Source: Oscillospiraceae bacterium
GTDB lineage: Bacteria > Bacillota > Clostridia > Oscillospirales > JAAYXM01
NCBI GenBank assembly: GCA_015068085.1
Contig: SVLF01000023.1
Coordinates: 1-40,924, forward strand
Reading direction: 5' to 3'
DNA: 40,924 bases
Below the pieces are notes generated by a model. The model searched no databases and had not been told where the DNA came from. It was given only the letters and a program-made list of their open reading frames with translations. Below, piece after piece: positions 34,188 through 40,924 of this stretch (positions within the stretch are counted from its first letter, which is position 1; each line of letters opens with the position of its first letter). Both the position numbers and the translations under genes were made by a program.

Positions 34188-34202
34188 GGAGTTGTCATAG
34201 CC

Positions 34203-35276
34203 ATGATTGATATTTCGGTTTTAAATAAGCTCAACGCGGAAGACGAGGCACAGCGCCTTGAAAATCTTCGCGCGGCGGTAGAATCTGCACATTTTCCTCC
34301 GGTGGATGAGCGGATGATAAACAACCACATCCACACGTTTTATTCCTTCTCTCCGTACAGTCCGTCTGCTGCGGTTTATGCCGCGAGAGCCGAAGGGCTT
34401 GTAACCTGCGGGATTGTAGACCACGACAGCATCGGCGGTGCACGTGAGTTTGCTAAGGCGGGCAAGATTGTCGGCATTCCCACAACCGTTGGGATTGAGG
34501 CGCGTGTATCTATGCGCGGAACTTCGTTTGAAAACGCAAGGACAAACAACCCTGACCAGATTGGCGTGTCGTATATGGTTATCCATGCTGTTCCGCACGA
34601 TAAGATAGACGAGGTGCAAAGCTTTTTTGCTCCGCTCCGCGAAAAGCGCAACGAGCGCAACCGCAAGATGGTTGCAAAGATAAACGAGCTGTATGCACCG
34701 CAGGGTATATCGCTTGATTTTGACCGCGATGTACTTCCGCTTTCAAAGTTTGCGAGCGGCGGCAGCGTTACAGAACGCCATCTTATGTATGCTCTTGCCA
34801 AAAAGCTTTCCGACTCTGACGATATGTTTGAAATTTACGACCTTGTGGGAAGCCTTAAAAAAGAATGTATACCCAAGGTGTATATAGACGCTGATGAAGA
34901 ATGCCCGAGCCTTTCGGAATTCTGCGGTCTTGCAAAGCGCGTGGGCGCAATTTGCGCATATGCGTATCTCGGCGATGTTACGGCATCCGTTACCGGAGAT
35001 AAGCGCGCACAGACATTTGAGGATGCGTATCTTGATGAGCTTGTTGCATGCCTTGCAGAATACGGCGTTCCGGCAATAACATATATGCCGACAAGAAACA
35101 CGGATGAGCAGTTAGCAAGACTTCGCGGACTCTGCGAAAAGCACGGTCTTATGCAGATAAGCGGCGAGGATGTAAACTCCCCGCGCCAGAGCTTCCGCAT
35201 TGAGAAAATGGCTGATGCTCAGTTTGCAAATCTTATAGACAGCACGTGGGAGCTTATCCGCCACGAAAACAAGTAA
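34203..35276 (+). CDS. PHP-domain metal-dependent hydrolase (putative phosphoesterase)
   Basis: The 357-residue protein has the PHP metal motifs: NHIHTFYSFS (H42, H44), IVDHDSIGGAREF (D73, H74) and VGIEARV (E99), with further His and Asp residues in VIHAVPHD and a C-terminal SGEDVNSP. PHP proteins hydrolyse phosphate esters such as histidinol phosphate or nucleoside phosphates. The residues 105-300 insertion is larger than in the small PHP phosphatases and resembles uncharacterised clostridial proteins. AAGGAG lies eleven bases upstream of the ATG. It follows the SDR in the same transcript, so a sugar-phosphate phosphatase partner is a reasonable guess, but no substrate is evident. Confidence 0.85.
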   Translation: MIDISVLNKLNAEDEAQRLENLRAAVESAHFPPVDERMINNHIHTFYSFSPYSPSAAVYAARAEGLVTCGIVDHDSIGGAREFAKAGKIVGIPTTVGIEARVSMRGTSFENARTNNPDQIGVSYMVIHAVPHDKIDEVQSFFAPLREKRNERNRKMVAKINELYAPQGISLDFDRDVLPLSKFASGGSVTERHLMYALAKKLSDSDDMFEIYDLVGSLKKECIPKVYIDADEECPSLSEFCGLAKRVGAICAYAYLGDVTASVTGDKRAQTFEDAYLDELVACLAEYGVPAITYMPTRNTDEQLARLRGLCEKHGLMQISGEDVNSPRQSFRIEKMADAQFANLIDSTWELIRHENK

Positions 35277-35295
35277 AAAGCTCCGGAGCATATCG

Positions 35296-35328
35296 GTACC
35301 GCAAAAGCTTTGCTTTTGCGGTACTTTT
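35296..35328. terminator. Bidirectional terminator between convergent genes
   Basis: A perfect 12-bp stem (35296-35307 with 35313-35324) with a 5-nt loop is followed by TTTT on the plus strand. It lies between the PHP gene and the convergent deacetylase gene, which ends at 35331. Confidence 0.85.
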
Positions 35329-35330
35329 AA

Positions 35331-36134
35331 CTATATCTTTCCAACCATATCCTCAATCCTGCCAAAGGTGTATCCCATTTCTTCCCATTTTGTAAGAAGC
35401 TCATCAAGGATTTGTCCGTTTGTCTTTGATGTGCTGTGGAGAAGAACAACAGCGCCCGGATGGATGCGCTCAGAGAGAATTTTCAGTGCGTTCTCACGCG
35501 AGGGCTGCTTGTTGTTATCCCAGTCGGCATATGCAAGGCTCCAAAATATGGTTTTATACCCAAGCTCTTTCGCGTGGCGGAGATTTGTTTCCGAAAATTT
35601 GCCCTGGGGCGGACGGTACAGCTTCGGCATATCTTCGCCGATAACTTCGCGGTATTTATCGGAAAGAGCGGAAAGCTCCTTCTCAAAGCTTTCCTTGTCG
35701 GATATTTTTGACATATCCGGATGCTTCAGCGTGTGGTTTCCGATTATGTGTCCGTCGCTCACCATCCGGCGCACAAGCTCAGGCTCACGGTCAAAAAAGT
35801 TGCCCACAAGGAAAAAAACTGCCTGCGCGTTGTGCTTGTTCAAAGCATCCAGAATTTTTGGCATATTCCCGTTTTCATATCCCGCATCAAAGGTGAGATA
35901 TATAACCTTTTCGTTTTCATCGCCGACAAAGTACGCATCATAAGGGAGGAGATATTCGCGTGTAACGTTTGTCACGGGAGTTTTGCCCGGGGTCTGAAAG
36001 CTCAGCCCCCAGTCTCCGGATGCGTTTCCCGCTACGGGTGCGGTCTGTGTATCGGGAAAATAAGGAAGTGCGCAGAAAACAAGAACTGCTGCCAAAAAGA
36101 TTGCAACCGTGCGCTTGTTGATACGAATTACCAT
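35331..36134 (-). CDS. PdaA-like polysaccharide deacetylase, secreted or membrane-anchored
   Basis: The product (267 residues from ATG 36134; ATG 36146 is an alternative four codons upstream) has an N-terminal membrane helix and a NodB-type deacetylase domain: YLTFDAGYENG (D83 region), NHTLKHPD as the metal-binding His pair, LYRPPQGKFSE, and the C-terminal VVLLHSTSK. The TFDxGYENG form and the early SGDWGLSFQ segment are typical of PdaA, which removes N-acetyl groups from muramic acid so that muramic delta-lactam can form in spore cortex. I prefer 36134 because GGTGA lies five bases before it; the earlier ATG has only AAGGA one base away. Its position next to GH20-type enzymes may be coincidental. 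Confidence 0.88.
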   Translation of the reverse strand: MVIRINKRTVAIFLAAVLVFCALPYFPDTQTAPVAGNASGDWGLSFQTPGKTPVTNVTREYLLPYDAYFVGDENEKVIYLTFDAGYENGNMPKILDALNKHNAQAVFFLVGNFFDREPELVRRMVSDGHIIGNHTLKHPDMSKISDKESFEKELSALSDKYREVIGEDMPKLYRPPQGKFSETNLRHAKELGYKTIFWSLAYADWDNNKQPSRENALKILSERIHPGAVVLLHSTSKTNGQILDELLTKWEEMGYTFGRIEDMVGKI

Positions 36135-36311
36135 AAAAATCACCATATCCTTGAAAAATCACACTTAACTATATGAAGGGAACAGAGGAAATATGAAGGA
36201 GTATGAGTGGGATTTTTTTCAGTAGCTTACTTTACCTGAAATGTACGATAATGCGAAAACATCTCGCAGAATGTGCTATGATATATTTTATAACAGAAAA
36301 GGAGAATGGAA

Positions 36312-38084
36312 ATGGATATAAAAAATATGATATCAGAGCTTTTTGGGTGCTCGCTTCCGCAAAATATCACGGAGACGGAATATAACGGTGTTTACGTAAA
36401 ATACGACGCTGAAAGCGCTAACATTGGCGGTAACACAATCCCTGCAAAGTGCCGTGCGTATACGCTTCTTGCAAAGGGAATTTCAGAAGGAAAGAAAAGC
36501 TTTGAAATTTCCGAGAAGCCATCGCTCAAAACGCTCGGAGCGATGCTTGATATGTCGCGTGGCGGCGTTATGCGCGCAGAGTCGGTAAAGACATACATAA
36601 AATACCTTGCCGCACACGGCTATAATATGCTTATGCTCTACACCGAGGATACTTATGAGGTTAAAGATTATCCGTATCTCGGCTATCAGCGCGGCAGATA
36701 TACCGTGGAAGAGCTTCGCGGAATTGACGATTTTGCCGCAGAGCTCGGCGTTGAGGTAATTCCGTGCATTCAGACGCTCGGACATATGGAGCAGTTTCTG
36801 CGCTATTCCGTAAACGACGAAATCGCCGATAATGCAAGGGTTCTTCTTGTCGGCGAGGAAAAGACGTATAAGTTCATTGAAAGCTGCATTGCGACCATGC
36901 GCTCGGCTTTCCGCACAAACCGTCTGCATATCGGCTGTGATGAAACTGCAGGGCTTGGCCTTGGACAATATCTTGTGAAAAACGGAATGCGCGACCGCTT
37001 TGAGATTTTCTCCGAGCACCTCGGAAAAGTTACAAAACTATGTGAAAAATACGGCTTCCGCCCGATGATGTGGAGCGATATGTATTTCTCCCTCGTCGAA
37101 AAGAGCAAGGAAGAGGATTACATGCCCCACGTTGTTGTCCCGCAGTATGCAATAGATGCAATGCCGGATGCCGATATGGTTTTCTGGGATTATTACCACA
37201 CGAACAACGAGTTCTATAAAATCAATATCGAAAAGCACAAAAGCTTTAACCGCCCTGTTGTTTTCGGCGGAGGTATCTGGACGTGGGACGGCTTTGTACC
37301 GAACTACGACCACACCTACAACACAATGAAGCCCGCTATGGAAGAGGTGCTTCGCGGCGGTGTTCCCGAGGTTATCGTCACCATCTGGTCAAACGACGGT
37401 TGCGAAACAAGCCATATGCTTGCGCTTCCTCAGCTTTCTCTTTTCTCGGAATATTGCTGGAAAGGGGAAGCGTGCACGAAGGACGATATATGGAGCATGT
37501 CCCGCTTTACAACCGGTATGACGGAAGAGCTTTCCCACGCGATAAGCGACTTCTTCTTCCGCGAGGACGGCGCAATCCGTGCAGGAAAGCACGTTTTGTG
37601 GAGCGATCCGCTGATTAACCTTCTGTGCTTTGATTTTGACCTTCCTGCGGCAAAAAAATACCTCACAGACGCAATTGCAGTTATAGAAAAGTACGAAAAT
37701 ACGGAATACATTCTTGCCGCGTTCCGCGCGTGCCTTGACAAATGCGAAATTCACTTAAATCTCCGCGACCGCTATAAAGCGGGGGATAAAGAATATCTCC
37801 GCGATTTTGCAGATAATAAAATTCCTGAGATTATTGCGGATTTTGAAAAGCTGCATACGCTTCACCGCGAGATGTGGTATCGTGATTATAAGGCACACGG
37901 CTTTGAGAATATTATGTGCCGCTACGGTGCGGCGATTGAACGTCTGCGCCATACGGGCAGAGTGATAAACGATTATCTCGACGGTAAAATCAGTGAGATA
38001 GAGGAGCTTGAGCCTGAGCTTATCAGGGGACAGAAATGCAAATGGCTCGCCGCAAATGATTTTATGTACATACATACAATGTGA
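36312..38084 (+). CDS. GH20-type beta-N-acetylhexosaminidase family protein (second copy)
   Basis: This 590-residue protein has a short N-terminal segment, then a TIM barrel starting KTLGAMLDMSRGGVMR. It has LGVEVIPCIQTLGHMEQFLRY and LHIGCDETAG with the catalytic Asp-Glu pair at D210-E211, then GFRPMMWSDMYF and the VVFGGGIWTWDGF segment. The C-terminal third is helical. It lacks a signal peptide and is only distantly similar to the GH20-type protein at 11275-13482. Relatives in Clostridia are generally annotated as beta-N-acetylhexosaminidases. The ATG at 36312 is better placed than 36306 because GGAG lies seven bases upstream. It is a single gene with no partner in the same direction and no obvious terminator before the T-box promoter. 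Confidence 0.85.
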   Translation: MDIKNMISELFGCSLPQNITETEYNGVYVKYDAESANIGGNTIPAKCRAYTLLAKGISEGKKSFEISEKPSLKTLGAMLDMSRGGVMRAESVKTYIKYLAAHGYNMLMLYTEDTYEVKDYPYLGYQRGRYTVEELRGIDDFAAELGVEVIPCIQTLGHMEQFLRYSVNDEIADNARVLLVGEEKTYKFIESCIATMRSAFRTNRLHIGCDETAGLGLGQYLVKNGMRDRFEIFSEHLGKVTKLCEKYGFRPMMWSDMYFSLVEKSKEEDYMPHVVVPQYAIDAMPDADMVFWDYYHTNNEFYKINIEKHKSFNRPVVFGGGIWTWDGFVPNYDHTYNTMKPAMEEVLRGGVPEVIVTIWSNDGCETSHMLALPQLSLFSEYCWKGEACTKDDIWSMSRFTTGMTEELSHAISDFFFREDGAIRAGKHVLWSDPLINLLCFDFDLPAAKKYLTDAIAVIEKYENTEYILAAFRACLDKCEIHLNLRDRYKAGDKEYLRDFADNKIPEIIADFEKLHTLHREMWYRDYKAHGFENIMCRYGAAIERLRHTGRVINDYLDGKISEIEELEPELIRGQKCKWLAANDFMYIHTM

Positions 38085-38113
38085 GTTTTCTGAAATGAAT
38101 ACGCGAAAACCAC

Positions 38114-38142
38114 TTGACAAACCGCGGTAAATGACGTATAAT
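38114..38142 (+). promoter_or_regulatory. Consensus promoter of the T-box/trpB unit
   Basis: A perfect TTGACA (38114-38119) and TATAAT (38137-38142) have a 17-base spacer. Transcription should begin near 38149, which matches the start of the leader RNA. Confidence 0.9.
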
Positions 38143-38148
38143 ACAAAC

Positions 38149-38410
38149 AATTAAGCATAAAACCGTTGAGGCAGAAAAAAGCCGGAGTTTATCTTTCCAA
38201 GCGAGCGGATTACGGTGCGAGTTCCGCAAAGATTGCCGGGTAATATGGACTGTCGAGGGCAGTGTCAAATGCACTGACGTTTTCCCGCGTTAAGGGTAGG
38301 AGTATGATGGTACTTCACAAAGCGCACCGATTTTAAGGTGAATCAAGGTGGCACCGCGGATATTGATTTATTCGTCCTTGGCAGAATTTCTGTCAAGGGC
38401 GTTTTTTATT
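38149..38410 (+). promoter_or_regulatory. T-box leader with Trp (UGG) specifier and terminator
   Basis: The conserved T-box sequence AAGGTGGCACCGCG lies at 38345-38358. Upstream, stem I is recognisable: ATCTTT pairs with AAAGAT, the apical GGTGCGAG segment is present, and TGG (38246-38248) followed by A sits in the specifier position. Stems of the II/III type follow (CAGTG/CACTG). The terminator pairs 38373-38384 with 38390-38401, including two G-U pairs, and ends in TTTTTT (38402-38407). Uncharged tRNA-Trp should pair at the specifier and T-box and favour the antiterminator, so trpB is expressed when tryptophan is short. This region fills the 352-base space between genes. Confidence 0.92.
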
Positions 38411-38437
38411 CAGTAAAATGTAATGGAGGATTTTGTT

Positions 38438-39658
38438 ATGAATTTAAACGGAGTAAATTTTGAAACCTATTTCAGCAATTATCCCGATAAGAACGGGTAT
38501 TTCGGAAAATACGGCGGCGTGTATATTGACGATAAGCTCAAGACCGCAATGGCGGAGATTACCGAGGCGTATTATTCCATTTGCCAGTCCAGAAAGTTTA
38601 TTGCCGAGCTTCGCAGAATAAGAAAAGAATTTCAGGGACGTCCCACACCGGTTACGCACCTTGAAAGACTTTCGGATATGCTCGGCGGCAAGGTTCAGCT
38701 TTATGCAAAGCGCGAGGACTTAAACCACTCCGGCGCGCATAAGCTCAACCACTGTATGGGCGAGGCGCTTCTTGCAAAATATATGGGGAAGAAAAAGGTT
38801 ATCGCGGAGACCGGTGCGGGTCAGCACGGTGTTGCGCTTGCAACTGCGGCAGCGTATTTCGGTCTTGAGTGCGATATCTATATGGGCTCTGTTGATATTA
38901 AAAAGCAGGCGCCGAATGTTGCACGAATGAAAATTCTCGGTGCAAACGTTGTTGAAGTAACCCACGGCTTGCAGACTCTTAAGGAAGCGGTTGACGCGGC
39001 GTTTGATGCTTACAGCAAGGAGTATAACGATGCTATATACTGCATCGGCTCCGTTCTCGGTCCTCATCCGTTCCCGATGATGGTGCGCGATTTCCAGAGT
39101 GTTGTTGGAATTGAGGCTCGCGAGCAGTTTGTTGATATGACAGGTCATCTTCCGGATGCTATTGTTGCCTGCGTCGGCGGCGGTTCAAATGCAGCAGGTC
39201 TCTTTGCAGGATTTTTAAATGATCCGGTTGAGATTTACGGTGTCGAGCCGCTTGGCCGCGGCCCGAAGCTCGGCGATCACGCCGCAAGCCTTAAATACGG
39301 AGAAGAAGGAATTATGCACGGCTTTAACAGCATTATGCTCAAGGATGAAAACGGCGATCCTGCTCCGGTATATTCCGTCGCAAGCGGGCTTGATTATCCG
39401 TCCTCCGGACCGGAGCACGCTTTCCTTCAGGAAATCGGAAGGGTAAAGTATGATGTAATAGACGATGAAGAAACGGTTGATGCATTTTATCGCCTTGCAA
39501 GACTTGAGGGTATCATTCCGGCAATAGAGAGTGCGCATGCAGTAGCATACGGTATGAAGCTTGCAAAGCGGATGGATAAAGGCTCTGTTCTTATCAATCT
39601 CTCCGGTCGCGGTGATAAGGATATGGACTACATCATCGAAAACTACGGCATAAGATAA
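38438..39658 (+). CDS. trpB: Tryptophan synthase beta chain
   Basis: The 406-residue enzyme condenses indole and serine to tryptophan using pyridoxal phosphate. Visible motifs are [27 protein letters not shown] with PLP lysine K102, [27 protein letters not shown] (phosphate-binding loop), GVEPLG and a terminal [12 protein letters not shown]. The length is typical for TrpB1, the form that partners with TrpA. GGAGG lies eight bases before ATG 38438, so the in-frame ATG at 38423, which would contain the ribosome binding site, is not used. No trpA, trpC or other trp gene is adjacent, so the enzyme may salvage indole or work with TrpA encoded elsewhere. It is controlled by the Trp T-box and is probably co-transcribed with the next gene. 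Confidence 0.97.
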   Translation: MNLNGVNFETYFSNYPDKNGYFGKYGGVYIDDKLKTAMAEITEAYYSICQSRKFIAELRRIRKEFQGRPTPVTHLERLSDMLGGKVQLYAKREDLNHSGAHKLNHCMGEALLAKYMGKKKVIAETGAGQHGVALATAAAYFGLECDIYMGSVDIKKQAPNVARMKILGANVVEVTHGLQTLKEAVDAAFDAYSKEYNDAIYCIGSVLGPHPFPMMVRDFQSVVGIEAREQFVDMTGHLPDAIVACVGGGSNAAGLFAGFLNDPVEIYGVEPLGRGPKLGDHAASLKYGEEGIMHGFNSIMLKDENGDPAPVYSVASGLDYPSSGPEHAFLQEIGRVKYDVIDDEETVDAFYRLARLEGIIPAIESAHAVAYGMKLAKRMDKGSVLINLSGRGDKDMDYIIENYGIR

Positions 39659-39676
39659 ATTAATTAAAGGAAAGAT

Positions 39677-40255
39677 GTGAAAATGAGCAAATTCTTCGCC
39701 TTTATATACAGAATGAAATACATCGCGCGCTGGTCGCTTATGAGAAATACGCGAACAGAGAACGTTGCCGAGCATTCGTTCCACGTTTCGGTGCTGGCTC
39801 ACGCCCTTGCGGTTATCTCGCGTGATGTGCTCGGACACGATATTGACCCCGGTGCCGTCGCGGCAGCGGCACTTTATCACGATATGCCGGAGATTCTTAC
39901 GGGAGATCTTCCCACGCCGATAAAGTATTACGGCAGTGATATAAAGAACGCGTATAAGAGAATAGAGCGGGAGGCAACCGATACACTGCTCTCAAACCTT
40001 ACGGATAAAATGCGCCCCGGAATTTCCGAGGTGGCGGCAACGGATGATCCGGAGATAAAAAAGTTAGTCAAGGCGGCAGATAAGCTTGATGCTTATATAA
40101 AGTGCCTTGAGGAGATAAATGCCGGTAACTCTGATTTTAAGACTGCACTGCGGCAGACGCACGATGCGCTTTTCTCTCTCGGGCTTCCGGAGGTGGATTA
40201 TTTCATTGAAAATTACCTTGATGCGTTCTCAATGACGGTTGACGAATTGCAGTGA
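39677..40255 (+). CDS. YfbR-like 5'-deoxynucleotidase (HD domain)
   Basis: The 192-residue protein matches YfbR: RMKYIARWSLMRNT near the start, ENVAEHSFHVSVLAH with H33, ALYHDMPEILTGDLPTP with H68 and D69, and KAADKLDAY with a later metal Asp. These positions agree with those of E. coli YfbR (H33, H68, D69) when translation begins at GTG 39677, which follows AGGA by a normal distance. YfbR dephosphorylates deoxynucleoside 5'-monophosphates. It lies 18 bases after trpB with no terminator in between, so it falls under the T-box, an unusual pairing with no obvious metabolic link. Confidence 0.92.
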   Translation: MKMSKFFAFIYRMKYIARWSLMRNTRTENVAEHSFHVSVLAHALAVISRDVLGHDIDPGAVAAAALYHDMPEILTGDLPTPIKYYGSDIKNAYKRIEREATDTLLSNLTDKMRPGISEVAATDDPEIKKLVKAADKLDAYIKCLEEINAGNSDFKTALRQTHDALFSLGLPEVDYFIENYLDAFSMTVDELQ

Positions 40256-40310
40256 AAAAAGGTGTAATCAGTCGCATAAAAAATTTTTTTGAAAAATTTC
40301 AAAAATATGC

Positions 40311-40339
40311 TTGACAAATGATACAAAAGCGCGTATAAT
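40311..40339 (+). promoter_or_regulatory. Consensus promoter of tRNA-Leu
   Basis: TTGACA (40311-40316) and TATAAT (40334-40339) have a 17-base spacer, 37 bases before the tRNA. This perfect match suits a stable RNA gene. Confidence 0.9.
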
Positions 40340-40376
40340 AATTAACGTTGTCACGACAGAGACAGCGTTAATAAAT

Positions 40377-40461
40377 GCGAGTGTGCTGGAATAGGCAGAC
40401 AGGCACGTTTGAGGGGCGTGTGTCAATCGACGTATGGGTTCAAGTCCCATCACTCGCACCA
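40377..40461 (+). tRNA. tRNA-Leu, anticodon GAG
   Basis: A complete class II tRNA of 85 nt can be folded. The acceptor GCGAGTG pairs with CACTCGC and is followed by discriminator A and an encoded CCA. The anticodon stem CACGT/GCGTG closes loop TTGAGGG, giving GAG (reads CTC and CTT). A long variable arm precedes the T arm ATGGG/CCCAT with loop TTCAAGT. The gene stands alone behind a consensus promoter and ahead of a strong terminator. Its 3' end is duplicated 199 bp downstream. Confidence 0.95.
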
Positions 40462-40696
40462 AAAACCACAACATCTTTGATGTTGTGGTTTTTTGCTATG
40501 ATCAACGTTGGGACTTGAACCCTAAGAGGGTATGCACGTTAAGAAAACGATTAACAATCGTTTTTAGTGCATATGCGCGAGGAGGGTACCGAAATCCGAA
40601 GGATTTGGGTCGACGAGGGTGCAAGCGGCGTAAAGCCGCTTTGTCCCATCACTCGCACCAAAAACCACAACATCTTTGATGTTGTGGTTTTTTGCT
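40444..40696. repeat. Duplicated tRNA-Leu 3' end plus terminator flanking a structured 145-bp segment
   Basis: A 54-bp sequence is present exactly twice, at 40444-40497 and 40643-40696: the T-arm 3' side, acceptor 3' strand, CCA and full terminator. The 145 bp between hold a reverse-complement copy of the T-arm core (GGGACTTGAACCC, 40510-40522) and three hairpins: 40531-40573 (with paired blocks of 7 and 9 bp), AAATCC/GGATTT near 40592-40606, and AGCGGC/GCCGCT near 40624-40640. No convincing gene is present. The layout resembles a tRNA attachment-site duplication but is far too short for an integrative element. Confidence 0.85.
40461..40497 (+). terminator. Terminator of tRNA-Leu
   Basis: A perfect 15-bp stem (40461-40475 with 40479-40493) with a 3-nt loop has an A-run on one side and a T-run on the other. 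It begins at the last base of the tRNA. Confidence 0.88.
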
Positions 40697-40733
40697 GATT
40701 TTTTGTCAATAGTTGAGGCGAAAAACTATATAT

Positions 40734-40771
40734 CAAGGGCATACCGCTTTTATATCGGCGGTATGCCCTTG
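40734..40771 (-). terminator. Terminator of the edge SLH gene
   Basis: A perfect 14-bp stem (40734-40747 with 40758-40771) with a 10-nt loop lies just after the stop of the leftward SLH gene. On the minus strand it is followed by an A/T stretch ending in TTTTT. Confidence 0.8.
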
Positions 40772-40782
40772 TAAGTTTTGCG

Positions 40783-40924
40783 CTATTTATTTGTTTTAAT
40801 AAATCTGTGAAGAATTGCTGCTATTTCTGCTCTTGTAGCATTGTCAAGCGGATTGAGGGTGCTTTCTGATTTACCCTTTATCAAGCCACTGCCAACTGCC
40901 CACTGCATAGAAGGTATTGCATAC
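40783..40924 (-). CDS. C-terminal end of an SLH-domain surface protein, 5' part outside window
   Basis: Only the last 46 or so codons are present, reading leftward to TAG at 40783. The translation AIPSMQWAVGSGLIKGKSES, followed by TLNPLDNATRAEIAAILHRF and a short basic tail, is the second half of an SLH repeat: an aromatic helix, the G-I-K-G turn, and the TRAE motif before the final helix. It parallels the last repeat of the giant lyase (LIAPLDYTTRAEVAVLIKRV). SLH repeats bind secondary cell-wall polysaccharide, so this is another surface-anchored protein. What it does cannot be told from this fragment. Confidence 0.88.
   Translation of the reverse strand, partial: YAIPSMQWAVGSGLIKGKSESTLNPLDNATRAEIAAILHRFIKTNK

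Noticed and set aside
36178..36226. Short open frame beginning ATGAAGGAG upstream of the second GH20-type gene
   Set aside because: It would give a 10-residue peptide. A ribosome binding-like GAGGAA precedes it, but nothing else supports it.
40434..40679. 81-codon open frame across the duplicated tRNA 3' end
   Set aside because: It begins inside the tRNA and runs through the terminator and hairpins. There is no ribosome binding site, and the frame reflects the structured repeat, not a gene.
40444..40696. Second tRNA-Leu gene
   Set aside because: Only the 3' quarter of the tRNA is duplicated; no D arm or anticodon arm precedes the second copy.
40444..40696. Integrative element between attachment sites
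   Set aside because: The direct repeats are only 199 bp apart with no integrase or other gene, so this is at most a scar.
1..40924. CRISPR array
   Set aside because: No set of regularly spaced repeats of 25-40 bp with unique spacers was seen; the repeats noticed are single palindromes or one duplication.

Overview
The window looks like a chromosomal segment of an uncultured, probably gut- or rumen-associated member of the Clostridia (Bacillota). The signs are a Trp-type T-box leader, strong AGGAGG ribosome binding sites, frequent TTG/GTG starts, a SpoVB-type flippase, a PdaA-type deacetylase, SLH-anchored exoproteins and TTGaca/TATAAT promoters. I cannot name a genus.

Left part (1-7.9 kb) is housekeeping. 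A leftward train runs secG - typA - pgeF - orphan lipoprotein SBP - malQ - SpoVB-like flippase (cut by the window edge). Several genes overlap by ATGA and four of the six use TTG or GTG starts. A divergent gene for a stand-alone F420-0:glutamate-ligase-like protein follows.

Middle part (7.9-38 kb) is a glycan-utilisation island. A leftward seven-gene unit (one member probably dead) encodes an AraC regulator, an unrecognised three-domain protein with a helical toroid-like centre, a GH36 alpha-galactosidase, a decayed SGNH hydrolase, a GH20-type hexosaminidase, an unrecognised beta-propeller and a Gfo/Idh/MocA oxidoreductase. None has a signal peptide, so they should act on imported oligosaccharides. 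Divergent from it is a tight four-gene operon: enolase-superfamily dehydratase, UlaG-like metallo-lactonase, SDR dehydrogenase and RraA-family aldolase. This looks like a non-phosphorylative sugar-acid pathway. A second AraC regulator is divergent from two secreted proteins: a 579-residue beta-rich protein and a 2413-residue heparinase II/III-type lyase carrying three similar N-terminal carbohydrate-binding-like modules, Ig-like modules and three SLH repeats. An SDR plus PHP-domain pair, a PdaA-like deacetylase and a second GH20-type enzyme follow. No sugar transporter is encoded anywhere in the island.

Right part (38-40.9 kb) returns to housekeeping: a consensus promoter, a T-box leader with a UGG specifier, a solitary trpB and a YfbR-like nucleotidase that it probably controls too, then tRNA-Leu(GAG). 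The 3' end and terminator of this tRNA are exactly duplicated 199 bp downstream around a hairpin-rich segment. The window ends in the C-terminus of another SLH protein on the minus strand.

Working model: the SLH-anchored lyase and its secreted partner attack a uronate- or hexosamine-containing polysaccharide at the cell surface; oligosaccharides enter by a transporter encoded elsewhere; the cytosolic GH20, GH36, propeller and MocA proteins process them; and the dehydratase/lactonase/SDR/RraA operon breaks down an oxidised sugar. The substrate is not readable from the sequence.
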